NCBI GenBank assembly: GCA_965207045.1
Contig: OZ242261.1
Coordinates: 62,001-126,000 of the forward strand
Length of the DNA stretch: 64,000 nucleotides
Source: G965207045 sp965207045
GTDB taxonomy: Bacteria; Pseudomonadota; Alphaproteobacteria; Rickettsiales; Anaplasmataceae
Direction of reading: 5' to 3'
A program made the position numbers and the translations under genes. This document shows, in pieces, positions 44,296 through 52,493 of the stretch; position 1 is the stretch's first letter, and every line of letters starts with the position of its first letter. A model generated the notes under the pieces. It ran no database searches, had not been told where the DNA came from, and was given only the letters and a program-made list of their open reading frames with translations.

Positions 44296-44997
44296 TTAAA
44301 ATTTATAACAAAGACCCAGAGTTAACCTATTACAAACATTTTTTTCACTGAGGCAATTTACATGATGTAAATACTCTATATTTATGTCAAGGTTGCCTAC
44401 TATATTTTTTATAAAGTTTAATTTATATTTACTATAGTGAGAGGAAAAGGTTTTGCTAAAGATTAGTGTAGTGTATTCTGAGTAATCAAGTCCTGCTGAT
44501 AAATCAAACTCTAAGTAATAGTTATCTATATTGATAATAATATAGGGTTCAAAAGTAATGAAAAAGACATCAGTTTTGAGTCCGGCCATGAATGTAAGTT
44601 TATTGTAGAGAAATTCTAATATATTTTTATCCTCTACATAACTTTTATTTAGTGTTTGTCCTGATAATATTAACTGAAAGTTATCAGAGTATTTTTCGTA
44701 TATTTTGACTTGAGCAAATATCTCATTGAGGAACGATTGATGTTTTTTTTGATAAAGAATACTGCAACCTAAATTTATTTTTTCTGATAGGCCATAGTTT
44801 ATGTATCCTTTATACTCTGATAATTCAAATTCAGGAGAAATAAATACTGATGCTGATAATACTGTGTCATCAGAGTCACTTAGCCATGGATTAGCTTGAG
44901 AGTCGTCAGAAGAAGAAAATAGTAATGATATAAAAATCAGTACGCGAATTAATCTAATGTATTTTTTTAGGTATTTTTTGAATTGCAAGGTTGATAA
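44296..44997 (-). CDS. Hypothetical exported beta-barrel-like protein
   Basis: The product has about 233 residues from the ATG at 44997 (an earlier in-frame start at 45021 is possible). It has a basic, hydrophobic N-terminus (YIRLIRVLIFISLLF then SQANPW) like a signal peptide. Beyond it alternate short aromatic strands (YKGYINYGLSEKINLGCSIL, FFITFEPYIIINIDNYYLEF, NRLTLGLCYKF) ending in Phe, as in outer-membrane barrels. It overlaps the end of atpF by 44 bases, so translation is coupled to the ATP synthase genes, and it is directly followed by the glycosyltransferase. The family is not recognised. Confidence 0.6.
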   Translation of the reverse strand, partial: LSTLQFKKYLKKYIRLIRVLIFISLLFSSSDDSQANPWLSDSDDTVLSASVFISPEFELSEYKGYINYGLSEKINLGCSILYQKKHQSFLNEIFAQVKIYEKYSDNFQLILSGQTLNKSYVEDKNILEFLYNKLTFMAGLKTDVFFITFEPYIIINIDNYYLEFDLSAGLDYSEYTTLIFSKTFSSHYSKYKLNFIKNIVGNLDINIEYLHHVNCLSEKNVCNRLTLGLCYKF

Positions 44998-45433
44998 CAT
45001 TGTCCTGAGTATCTTTATCAATGATTTTTAATGCCATGAACTTATATGCATAGTGTGCAGATACATCTACAACATGATCTTTTAGTTTTTGAACTTCTAT
45101 CAAGTGTCTATTTTCAATTCTATTTTTTTCCTGTTCTATTTTATTTTCCAACATGGATTGAAGTTTTTTTCCATGTTTATCTACAGCGAGCCTTGCTCTA
45201 AGACGTGCTGCATTTAAAATTTCTGCTGCAACATCTTCTATCGACTTATTTTTAGCTATAGCGGATAATAGTTCTGCTTTTGAAGCTTCAAGATCTTTGT
45301 TGGATTCATTAATCTGTTTGTCAATATTTTCATGATATTTGCTAAGGGAGTGTTTTATGTAACGGGAGACTGAGCCAAATAGTATTAAGGAAACAAATAA
45401 GAAAGATAAAATTATTACAGCTGATTCAGTCAT
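44954..45433 (-). CDS. atpF: ATP synthase F0 subunit b
   Basis: Subunit b is the peripheral stalk that ties F0 to F1. The 159-residue product has one N-terminal membrane helix (SAVIILSFLFVSLILFGSV) and a long charged coiled coil (SKAELLSAIAKNKSIEDVAA, then LEAS-like stretches). It follows a second b-type gene, with an 8-base overlap; such b/b' pairs are usual in alphaproteobacteria. Sequence conservation in b subunits is low, so the call depends on architecture and context. Confidence 0.85.
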   Translation of the reverse strand: MTESAVIILSFLFVSLILFGSVSRYIKHSLSKYHENIDKQINESNKDLEASKAELLSAIAKNKSIEDVAAEILNAARLRARLAVDKHGKKLQSMLENKIEQEKNRIENRHLIEVQKLKDHVVDVSAHYAYKFMALKIIDKDTQDNVINLAIQKIPKKIH

Positions 45434-45923
45434 GATATTCTTTTTCTATATCTTTTCTCAATTTATCTAAATCACCTTGGTCAGGCCTAGATTGTGTCAT
45501 ATTTTGTTGATACATCGAAACAATATTTATTGTCTCATCTACCAATTCTTTTATTATACCATTTTTCAATTTAGAAAACATAATATCGTTTTCTTTATTA
45601 AGTTTTTCTATTATGTTAACCATTTGAGATTTCATCTCATTCTTTTTATGTTCCATTATGAGATCACTATCATGCAGAATATCGCTAGCTAAAGAATTAG
45701 CATTATTTAGTGCTATCTGGTATTTTTCATTTTCATCATGACATAAATCCCTATTTCTCTGCGTCTTAAGTTTGTTCTCTTCAAGCAGTTTAGATCTTTG
45801 ATTCATTATTTTATCTACTTTGGGTATAGCAAAAAAAGACAGAAAAAAATATAAGATAGAAAAATTCGCCATCAACCAAAATACTTGAGATAAATAAGTT
45901 GTGTAATCTAACTGTGGTAGCAT
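45426..45923 (-). CDS. atpG: ATP synthase F0 subunit b'
   Basis: The 165-residue product begins MLPQLDYTTYLSQVFWLMAN and FSILYFFLSFFAIPKVDKIM, the typical b' start, with one membrane helix. A helical stalk follows. It lies six bases after atpE and overlaps the second b subunit. Together they form the stator of F0 in the order atpB-atpE-b'-b. The symbol atpG is used for b' in several alphaproteobacteria and atpX in others. Confidence 0.87.
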   Translation of the reverse strand: MLPQLDYTTYLSQVFWLMANFSILYFFLSFFAIPKVDKIMNQRSKLLEENKLKTQRNRDLCHDENEKYQIALNNANSLASDILHDSDLIMEHKKNEMKSQMVNIIEKLNKENDIMFSKLKNGIIKELVDETINIVSMYQQNMTQSRPDQGDLDKLRKDIEKEYHD

Positions 45924-45929
45924 TTGAAT

Positions 45930-46157
45930 TTAAGCAACAAAAATTAGTAACAATGCCAATACAAAAGCAAACAAACCCATAGCTTCTGCTAATGCAGCTC
46001 CAGTATAAACATATTTTTTGAGCTTATCTTCTGCTTCGGGGTTTCTGGCAATACCATCTAACATGGTGGAGAATATATTCCCCACTCCAAAAGCTGCGCC
46101 TAACATTCCTAAAGAAGTCAAACCAACTCCAATAAATTTTATTGCTTCCATTTCCAT
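45930..46157 (-). CDS. atpE: ATP synthase F0 subunit c
   Basis: Subunit c forms the proton-driven ring of F0. The 75-residue product is a two-helix hairpin with GLTSLGMLGAAFGVGNIF, the polar loop ARNPEAEDKLKKY and the ion-binding Glu in GAALAEAMGLFAFVLALLL. A GGAG ribosome site precedes the ATG. Its length and all key residues are normal. Confidence 0.96.
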   Translation of the reverse strand: MEMEAIKFIGVGLTSLGMLGAAFGVGNIFSTMLDGIARNPEAEDKLKKYVYTGAALAEAMGLFAFVLALLLIFVA

Positions 46158-46173
46158 AAAAAAACTCCAAACT

Positions 46174-46911
46174 CTAATGTGATGTTAACGCATCATTTAA
46201 ATATACACAAGTCAACATCATAAAAATATACGCTTGAAGTATAGCAATGAAAATTTCAAATACAATCAGCATTGAGACAAATATAAATGGAAAAATTGCA
46301 AAAATTACATTTCCTGACAATACAAAGCTTGCAATTACTTTTAGAATTGTGTGTCCAGCAATCATATTAGCCGCTAATCTGATTGCAAGGCTTACAGGGC
46401 GGGCAAAATACGCAAAAACCTCTACCATAACCATCATTGGAGCTAGCCACCAAGGTGTTCCTTTTGGTAAAAAAACCCTAAAAAAACCTAAACCTTGCTT
46501 CTGTAATGCTGTGAAAGTGCACCAAACAAATACAAAAAGAGACAATGCGAATGTTACTGCAATATGACTGGTTGGCGTAAATGCATGTGGTATTGGTAAC
46601 ATGCCTACCAAATTACATGATAAGATAAATAAGAATATGCTAGAAATAATACCTCTATATTGCAATCCACCGTTTCCGGTGCTGCTTTCTATTGTATTGC
46701 ATATAGCTTTATAAACCATTTCAACTACAATTTGTTTTGTTTTAGGTACAATAGAGATTTTGGTTAGTCCTAGTGTCAATAAAGCTATAGAAAATAACGT
46801 ACTTAAAGACATGTAGAGCGCAGCATTTGTGAAATCTATATTAAAGCCAAAAATATCAGGAAGACTGAATATCTTATGTATCTCAAATTGCGCTAAAGGG
46901 TTACTAGACAT
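46174..46911 (-). CDS. atpB: ATP synthase F0 subunit a
   Basis: Subunit a forms the proton half-channels next to the c ring. From the ATG at 46911 (MSSNPLAQFEIHKIFSLPDI) it has 245 residues with five or six helices. The essential Arg is in RPVSLAIRLAANMIAGH. SCNLVGMLPIPHAFTPTSHI and FCLLQAYIFMMLT-like (ILQAYIFMMLTCVYL) end parts are typical. It opens the F0 operon. No atpI is found just upstream. Confidence 0.96.
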   Translation of the reverse strand: MSSNPLAQFEIHKIFSLPDIFGFNIDFTNAALYMSLSTLFSIALLTLGLTKISIVPKTKQIVVEMVYKAICNTIESSTGNGGLQYRGIISSIFLFILSCNLVGMLPIPHAFTPTSHIAVTFALSLFVFVWCTFTALQKQGLGFFRVFLPKGTPWWLAPMMVMVEVFAYFARPVSLAIRLAANMIAGHTILKVIASFVLSGNVIFAIFPFIFVSMLIVFEIFIAILQAYIFMMLTCVYLNDALTSH

Positions 46912-46970
46912 TTCTACTATGATCAATAAATATTATTCTTCTAATTTTTTTGTTCTATGTCAATTAAAAT

Positions 46971-49349
46971 TTATATAGATGGTTCTCCTAGTTGAGGTTC
47001 TTGTGTTGAATTTGCTTCTGCTAGGAAAGTATTTGGTAAGTCGCTAAGATAAGTAGATTGTTGTTGGGTTGAATAATTACTGTGTTGCTGATTTGGCATT
47101 AGTGTAGAGCAAGGTTGCTGATAGTTAAGTCCATTGCCATTGCATATGTTGGACGTTGCTAAGGTTGTTAGATTGTAGTGGGGAGGCTGAGAGTGACATG
47201 ACAGCGGAGAAGAATGATCAGAAGTAATGTGTGATTCTTTAGTCAGAAGGTCATAGTATTTTTTCTGAAATCCTTCTATGTAATAACAATATAGACACGT
47301 ATTTGATTTTTTGTTAGTGTGTCTTCTTGTGTGTTTTTCTAACATCGGATTCGGCGATAATGGACAAAACTTGCTTTGTAATTTAATTTTTTTACTATTT
47401 TCTCTTACAAAGCCAGAACTTCTTTTCCTCTTTCTTTTTAAAGTCTTTGAAGAGGAAGCAACGAGGTTGTGTTGAGTTAAGCTACTTTTATGCAACTTTT
47501 CTCTAAGAAGAGGATAATTATGGTTATTTGTGTCTGAAGATGATATAGATTTATCAGATTTCATAGCAAGACTGACTGTGCTACTAGAAGTTGAATTTGG
47601 TGCGACATGTCGAGGGATGCTTTCTTTTGGTGGTTGATTTTTGCTATGAGCAAACGTGTTCTTATCGTTTTCTGCACAATTAACGCTATTTTTACTGTTT
47701 TCTAAACCTTTTTGATCTTTTGACTTTTTAGGCTTGCATGTTTCCTGCCATATTTCATAAAATTTATCAAATATTTTAGTATTAATATCCACCTTTTCTT
47801 GTAATTGTGATAGTGCTGATAATATGACTGCTGCTCTTCTATTAGTGAGTGTATACATAAAATTAACACTCCTATTTTTATCTTTATGAGGTTTTATTTC
47901 TCCATCTTTAGTTAATTCAGTGCTTCCTTTTTTTATAGATCCATCAGCGCTTGTAAATGAAAACAGTACTTTATTGTCTTGTTTTTGTACTTTATTGTCA
48001 ATAAGTAGATGTGTTGCGATATGAGTAAATAAATCCTTATATGTATTGTTTTTTGAACCAGTAAGGGAGTATGTGTTATAATATTTTAATATATCTTCTT
48101 TTAACAATGGATCTAAGAGTAAATCCTTTATATATTCTTCGTCTGTTTTGTTTTTATTGCTTGTGATTCTTCCTGCGTTATTTAATATGCTTTGAATTTG
48201 GTATCCTTCTAACCATACTGTATAAAGTTCATCAAATATTTCATTCTTAATACATTCTTTTTGTGGTAATAACACTGATAATATAACTGCTGCTGCTCTA
48301 TAAATAGATCTATGCTTAATATAACCTTTTTTACGTCCATCACTATTAATCTCACAGTCACTCACTATTTGACTTTGACTAGTTGCAGTTAATATAGCTT
48401 CTCCTTTTTTTACAGTTCCATTGTTGCTCGTAAATTCAAACGGTATTTTATTGTTTTGTATTTGTACTTTTTTGTCAGCAAGTAGACATTCTGCGATATG
48501 AACAAATAAATGCTTATTTTGAGTGCTTTCACGAACAGAGAAATTTTTTTCATGTTGTCTTATAAGATCTATTTTTAACAGTTGACCTAAAAGTAAATCT
48601 AATTTCACATTAAAGACGAGTTTCTTTGTTGTAATGTCAATGTCTGAATATTGTTCTTCACTCTTTTGATCATTTTCATCTGTTAAATTTCGAATTTTCT
48701 TTGTTGTAATGTCAATGTCTGAATATTGTTCTTCACTCTTTTGATCATTTTCATCTGTTAAATTTCGAATTTTCTTTGTTTCTAACCACAATTTGTGAAG
48801 TTCATCAAGCATTTTATACTCAATATGTGTTTCTTCTTGTAATAATAGTGCTGATAATATAACTGCTAATGCTCTATTAACAGATCTATGTTGACATTCC
48901 TCACTATTAATCTCACATGGATCCAGTATTTCGCCATTATTAGCTAATTCAGTTCTTCCTTCTTGTATAGATTGTCCATTAGTGCTCATAAATTGAAACA
49001 GTACTGTATTTCCTTCTTTTTGTACTTTGTTTTTAATAAGTAGATTGTTTGCGGTATGAATAAGTAAATGCTTATTTTTATTAACTCCAGAAGGAGAGAA
49101 ATTTTCTTGATATTGTTTTATAAAATTTATTTTTGACAATTGATTTGAAAGTAAATTTAGTTTTACGCTTAGTTGTGCACTAAAGATAAATTTCTTTGAT
49201 AGAGTGTTACCGCCTAAACATTCTTCTTTACGCACTTCTGCTTCTTTGTCATATGTAGCTTGAAGCTTTAAATATTGCGTATAGTCATATTCGATTTCTT
49301 TAAATCGATTTGAAGGTGAATTTGATTGACCATATTGTGAACTTTGCAT
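46971..49349 (-). CDS. Large repeat protein with three internal domains and nuclear-signal-like basic patch
   Basis: I do not recognise this protein of about 792 residues (ATG at 49349, behind AAAGGTA). Three diverged copies of a ~130-residue unit occur. Each contains Q..KIxFI/DLI..Y/H..NFS, NKHLLIHTANNLLI / NKHLFVHIAECLLA / YKDLFTHIATHLLI, a KVQ....VLF/IPF.F.S segment, and HRSVNRALAVILSALL / HRSIYRAAAVILSVLL / NRRAAVILSALS. Between units 1 and 2 a 75-bp unit (25 residues, TKKIRNLTDENDQKSEEQYS...) is exactly doubled. After them come a Ser-rich linker and a basic patch, KTLKRKRKRSSGF and NSKKIKL, that resembles a bipartite nuclear signal. A His/Cys stretch (HTRRHTNKKSNTCLYCYY) and a Gln/Asn/Thr/Pro-rich tail complete it. 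A host-nucleus role is a guess. Confidence 0.65.
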   Translation of the reverse strand: MQSSQYGQSNSPSNRFKEIEYDYTQYLKLQATYDKEAEVRKEECLGGNTLSKKFIFSAQLSVKLNLLSNQLSKINFIKQYQENFSPSGVNKNKHLLIHTANNLLIKNKVQKEGNTVLFQFMSTNGQSIQEGRTELANNGEILDPCEINSEECQHRSVNRALAVILSALLLQEETHIEYKMLDELHKLWLETKKIRNLTDENDQKSEEQYSDIDITTKKIRNLTDENDQKSEEQYSDIDITTKKLVFNVKLDLLLGQLLKIDLIRQHEKNFSVRESTQNKHLFVHIAECLLADKKVQIQNNKIPFEFTSNNGTVKKGEAILTATSQSQIVSDCEINSDGRKKGYIKHRSIYRAAAVILSVLLPQKECIKNEIFDELYTVWLEGYQIQSILNNAGRITSNKNKTDEEYIKDLLLDPLLKEDILKYYNTYSLTGSKNNTYKDLFTHIATHLLIDNKVQKQDNKVLFSFTSADGSIKKGSTELTKDGEIKPHKDKNRSVNFMYTLTNRRAAVILSALSQLQEKVDINTKIFDKFYEIWQETCKPKKSKDQKGLENSKNSVNCAENDKNTFAHSKNQPPKESIPRHVAPNSTSSSTVSLAMKSDKSISSSDTNNHNYPLLREKLHKSSLTQHNLVASSSKTLKRKRKRSSGFVRENSKKIKLQSKFCPLSPNPMLEKHTRRHTNKKSNTCLYCYYIEGFQKKYYDLLTKESHITSDHSSPLSCHSQPPHYNLTTLATSNICNGNGLNYQQPCSTLMPNQQHSNYSTQQQSTYLSDLPNTFLAEANSTQEPQLGEPSI
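48621..48770 (-). repeat. Perfect 75-bp tandem duplication inside the gene at 46971
   Basis: The unit at 48621-48695 is repeated at 48696-48770, and its first part recurs again from 48771. It codes for a 25-residue step containing KIRNLTDENDQKSEEQYSDI and keeps the frame. The lack of changes means that the duplication is recent, and copy number may vary between strains. Confidence 0.92.
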
Positions 49350-49383
49350 ATAAAAAATACCTTTGATAGCAAAAAGTATCATT

Positions 49384-49410
49384 ATTCTATATAACATCTA
49401 ATTATGTCAA
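49384..49410 (-). promoter_or_regulatory. Putative sigma-70 promoter for the repeat-protein gene
   Basis: On the minus strand TTGACA (49410-49405) is a perfect -35 element. Downstream TAGAAT (49389-49384, spacer 15) or GAATAA (49387-49382, spacer 17) may serve as -10. The start codon follows about 35 bases later at 49349. Confidence 0.4.
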
Positions 49411-49431
49411 TAGCTTTTATAAGCCTAAAAT

Positions 49432-50361
49432 TTAATTATTTTTGATGTCGAACATACTGTAAACGAATTCTTTTGTTGAAAAGTCTTCTATATCGTCAAT
49501 ACCTTCACCAGTACCAACATGATGTAATGCAATATTTGGGTACTGCTTTGCCAAACTAATTATAATTCCACCTTTTGCGGTGCCATCTAGTTTTGTTAAA
49601 ATAAAACCGTTTATGTTCACCATTTCTTTAAATACTCTTACTTGATTGAGGGCATTTTGACCTGTGCTTGCATCTAGAACTAGTATTGTGTTGTGAGGTG
49701 CACTTTCATCATGTTTCTTAAGAATGCGAACCATTTTTGCTAATTCTTCCATGAAATTTTTGTATGTGTGTAACCTACCAGATGTATCAATAAGAAGGAC
49801 ATCAGCATTAACTTCCTTTGCATGTGACATTGCGCGATAAGCTATACTTGCTGGATCTGAATTTTCTTCGCCAGTGATTATGTCGCACTCTGAGTACCTT
49901 GCCCAAATTTCTAATTGCTCTCTAGCGGCAGCGCGAAATGTATCACAAGCAGCTATTACAACAGATTTATTAGATGATTTATATTTGTATGCTAGCTTTC
50001 CTAAAGTTGTTGTTTTGCCGTTACCGTTTACACCACAGAACAAAATTACTTGTGGTGTTTTCCCTATTTTTATCTCAAGTTTTTTTTCTATAGGTTGTAC
50101 TATTTCTATGATTTCCTCAGCAAGGATTTTTCTTATTTTTTCTATTGTTATTTTTTTATTAAAATTCTTAGCAGATAGCTTATCAATTAGATGTTTTGTC
50201 GCAGCGACACTGGTATCATATGTGATTAAGAGCTCTTCAAGTTCATTTAGGTATTTTTGATCAATATGTCCTGAAAAGATCTTTTCTAGCTTATTATGTA
50301 TTTTTTCTTTACCAATTCTTAAACAGTTTGAGACCCATCTATATTTATCTACTATTGTCAC
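49432..50361 (-). CDS. ftsY: Signal recognition particle receptor FtsY
   Basis: FtsY is the membrane-associated GTPase that receives SRP-ribosome complexes. The 309-residue product has the N domain followed by G1 FCGVNGNGKTTTLGKLAY (about 108-125), AACDTFRAAAREQLEIWA (G2 and insertion box), LIDTSGRLH (G3), TKLDGTAKGG (G4) and VGTGEGIDDIEDF (G5). It lacks a long acidic A domain, as in most alphaproteobacteria. It is divergent from bioD. Confidence 0.96.
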   Translation of the reverse strand: MTIVDKYRWVSNCLRIGKEKIHNKLEKIFSGHIDQKYLNELEELLITYDTSVAATKHLIDKLSAKNFNKKITIEKIRKILAEEIIEIVQPIEKKLEIKIGKTPQVILFCGVNGNGKTTTLGKLAYKYKSSNKSVVIAACDTFRAAAREQLEIWARYSECDIITGEENSDPASIAYRAMSHAKEVNADVLLIDTSGRLHTYKNFMEELAKMVRILKKHDESAPHNTILVLDASTGQNALNQVRVFKEMVNINGFILTKLDGTAKGGIIISLAKQYPNIALHHVGTGEGIDDIEDFSTKEFVYSMFDIKNN

Positions 50362-50411
50362 GATTGAGAAAATATCTTAATATTTCTTTACTCTAACATT
50401 TTATTTCGAAA

Positions 50412-51041
50412 ATGGCTAACTATTTTATTACTGGTAGTGGTACTGATGTTGGGAAAACACATATATTGACAGCAATATGTCAATATATTAAGAAAAAAGG
50501 AGAGAGTGTGATGGCACTAAAGCCGCTGGTTAGTGGTTGGACTGATGAAGATAATGATGTTGTGAGAATTCTGCATTCATTATTATTACCTGCAACAAAA
50601 GCAAATATTGAGCTTATATCCTTAAAGCGCTTAAAGCTTGCTCTTGCACCTAATATGGCTGCTAATAAGGAAGGGATTGATCTTAGATTTCATGACATAA
50701 TTGATTTTTGTAATCAATATATTAATAAATATAACTATCTTTTTATTGAAGGGGTTGGTGGGGTTATGTCGCCACTTACTAATGATGCAACTTGTAAAGA
50801 TTTAATAGAAGCTTTAAATATATCTGTCTTTTTTGTTGCTGGTGTTTACTTAGGGAGCATAAGTCATGTTTTAACTGGTTTGGAATCATTAAGAAAATGT
50901 AAGGTAGAAGCAATAATACTAAATGAATATTCAAATGAGGATGATATTGATGTGAAAGATTTAAAGGAATGTATGCAAAATTTCACTAATATTCCTGTAT
51001 TGCAATATGATGAAAAAAAAACAGGATTAGGGATATTTTGA
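50412..51041 (+). CDS. bioD: Dethiobiotin synthetase
   Basis: BioD closes the ureido ring of dethiobiotin with ATP and CO2 in biotin synthesis. The 209-residue product has FITGSGTDVGKTHILTAIC (P-loop, about 5-23), ALKPLVSGW and FIEGVGGVMSPL, all typical of BioD. No other bio gene adjoins it. In Anaplasmataceae bio genes are often scattered, and some members have a full pathway. Its 3' end overlaps the convergent nucleotidyltransferase gene by 15 bases. Confidence 0.92.
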   Translation: MANYFITGSGTDVGKTHILTAICQYIKKKGESVMALKPLVSGWTDEDNDVVRILHSLLLPATKANIELISLKRLKLALAPNMAANKEGIDLRFHDIIDFCNQYINKYNYLFIEGVGGVMSPLTNDATCKDLIEALNISVFFVAGVYLGSISHVLTGLESLRKCKVEAIILNEYSNEDDIDVKDLKECMQNFTNIPVLQYDEKKTGLGIF

Positions 51042-51701
51042 GCTTAATTTCTCAAATTCTTTTGCGCTGCCAATGTGGAATATATTGCCTTTGTATTCTA
51101 TACCATAAACGTCTGAATCATTTTTTTTGATTAGAAGGTCATGTATTTCAGAAAGAGAAAAATATTTTTTGTTGATTCCTTGCAGCAATTTCGTGTTTAT
51201 GATTTGTATACCAGCATAAACAAAATTCCCGCTTTTAGTGACTTTATTATTGCTTAAAATTTCAAATTCGCCTTTGTAGTTTATCATCCTGCTGGATTCA
51301 TATAAAACTATTGCTAAGTTTGGTTTTGATTTATTTTGCCATAATGAAGTTAGTTGTAACAATAGATCCGATTCATACCAAATAGTATCAGCATTTACAG
51401 TAAGAATGTACCCTTCACCTAAAATTGGTAATGCTTTTAGTAAACCACCACCGGTTTCAAGGATCTCATTTTCATGTGATATTATTATTTTTTTTTTATC
51501 TTTTAGATGAGTAATGAGTTGTTCAGCGTGGTAATGGCAATTTACTACTATATTCTCAATTTTGTATTCAATCAGTCTATCTATTACTATGTCAATTAAA
51601 CTTTTTCCATTGATTTTCAAAAGTGGTTTTGGTGTTTTGTATGTGTATGGTATAGCACGCTTTCCAAAACCAGCAGCAAAAATCATTGCATTTTTTATCA
51701 T
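51027..51701 (-). CDS. Sugar-phosphate nucleotidyltransferase, MurU-like
   Basis: The 224-residue product is a short nucleotidyltransferase: MIFAAGFGKRAIPYTYKTPK with PLLKINGK (NTP-binding loop), ENIVVNCHYHAEQLITHL, HENEILETGGGLLKALPILG and ILTVNADTIWY (metal-binding Asp). The length and the LETGGGLLKALP motif fit N-acetylmuramate-1-phosphate uridylyltransferase (MurU) of peptidoglycan recycling, or related mannose-1-phosphate guanylyltransferase-like enzymes. With an AmpG-like permease in the window, recycling is plausible. It overlaps the end of yebC on the same strand. Confidence 0.8.
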   Translation of the reverse strand: MIKNAMIFAAGFGKRAIPYTYKTPKPLLKINGKSLIDIVIDRLIEYKIENIVVNCHYHAEQLITHLKDKKKIIISHENEILETGGGLLKALPILGEGYILTVNADTIWYESDLLLQLTSLWQNKSKPNLAIVLYESSRMINYKGEFEILSNNKVTKSGNFVYAGIQIINTKLLQGINKKYFSLSEIHDLLIKKNDSDVYGIEYKGNIFHIGSAKEFEKLSSKYP

Positions 51702-52402
51702 ATGTTGTGGTAAACGGATTGCACATCATCATTGTCATCCAAAGCATAAATTAGTTTTTTAACTTTTACATAATTGTCTTCTGTTAATGATAAAGTTTCT
51801 TTGGGTAACCAAATTCTTTTTGAAGTTTTTGCTTCTCCAAATTCTTTATGTAGAATATCTCTTAATGTGCCAAAAAGCTTTATTTCACAAATAATATTGT
51901 ATGAGTCATGCTTTTCTTCTATATCTATTGCATTGTTTTCCAAAGCGAAATCAAATATTTTTTCGTTTTTTTTGTCATATGAGATAAGTCCAACATTATC
52001 AAATAGGTAATTTACACTTCCAACTTCAGCCAAGTTGCCGTTGTTTCTAGAAAAAATAAAGCGTAGCTCAGAAGCAGTCCGGTTGCGGTTGTTAGTCAAG
52101 CTGTGTAAAATTATAGCAGCGCCAGCAGGGCCATATCCTTCATAAAAAACTTCTTGGTAATCATTATCTTCTGCTGAGTTAGTACTGCTTTTTATTGCAT
52201 TATCAATCTTGTCTTTTGGCAACCCTTCGCGACGGGCTGAGGTTATTGCAGCTCTAAGTCTCGGATTTAATTCTGGGTCAGATAAACCTGATTTTGCTGC
52301 GACAATAATCTCTCTACGTAATTTTGTAAACTTTTTAGCTTTTTTTGCATCCTGAACTTCTTTCCTATGTTTAATATTTGAAAATTGTGAATGACCAGCC
52401 AC
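51698..52402 (-). CDS. yebC: YebC/PmpR-family protein
   Basis: YebC proteins are DNA-binding or translation-related factors; recent work links them to translation of polyproline stretches. The GTG at 52402 gives the normal start VAGHSQFSNIKHRKEVQDAK and 234 residues. KAGLS..ELNPRLRAAITSARREG-type stretch (NPRLRAAITSARREGLPKDK), YEGYGPAGAAIILHSLTNN, RNRTASELRFIF and the C-terminal VQSVYHNI are diagnostic. It is followed, with a four-base overlap, by the MurU-like gene. Confidence 0.94.
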   Translation of the reverse strand: MAGHSQFSNIKHRKEVQDAKKAKKFTKLRREIIVAAKSGLSDPELNPRLRAAITSARREGLPKDKIDNAIKSSTNSAEDNDYQEVFYEGYGPAGAAIILHSLTNNRNRTASELRFIFSRNNGNLAEVGSVNYLFDNVGLISYDKKNEKIFDFALENNAIDIEEKHDSYNIICEIKLFGTLRDILHKEFGEAKTSKRIWLPKETLSLTEDNYVKVKKLIYALDDNDDVQSVYHNI

Positions 52403-52493
52403 TTGCCGAAAAAAGAAAACACTGCATAGATGATATACTATCATGTGAGCTTATTGCAACTTAGTTTTCTTTATGATTCTTTTTTTGTTATAG

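Noticed and set aside
48621..48770. Possible CRISPR or VNTR in noncoding DNA
   Set aside because: The 75-bp units are in-frame coding repeats.
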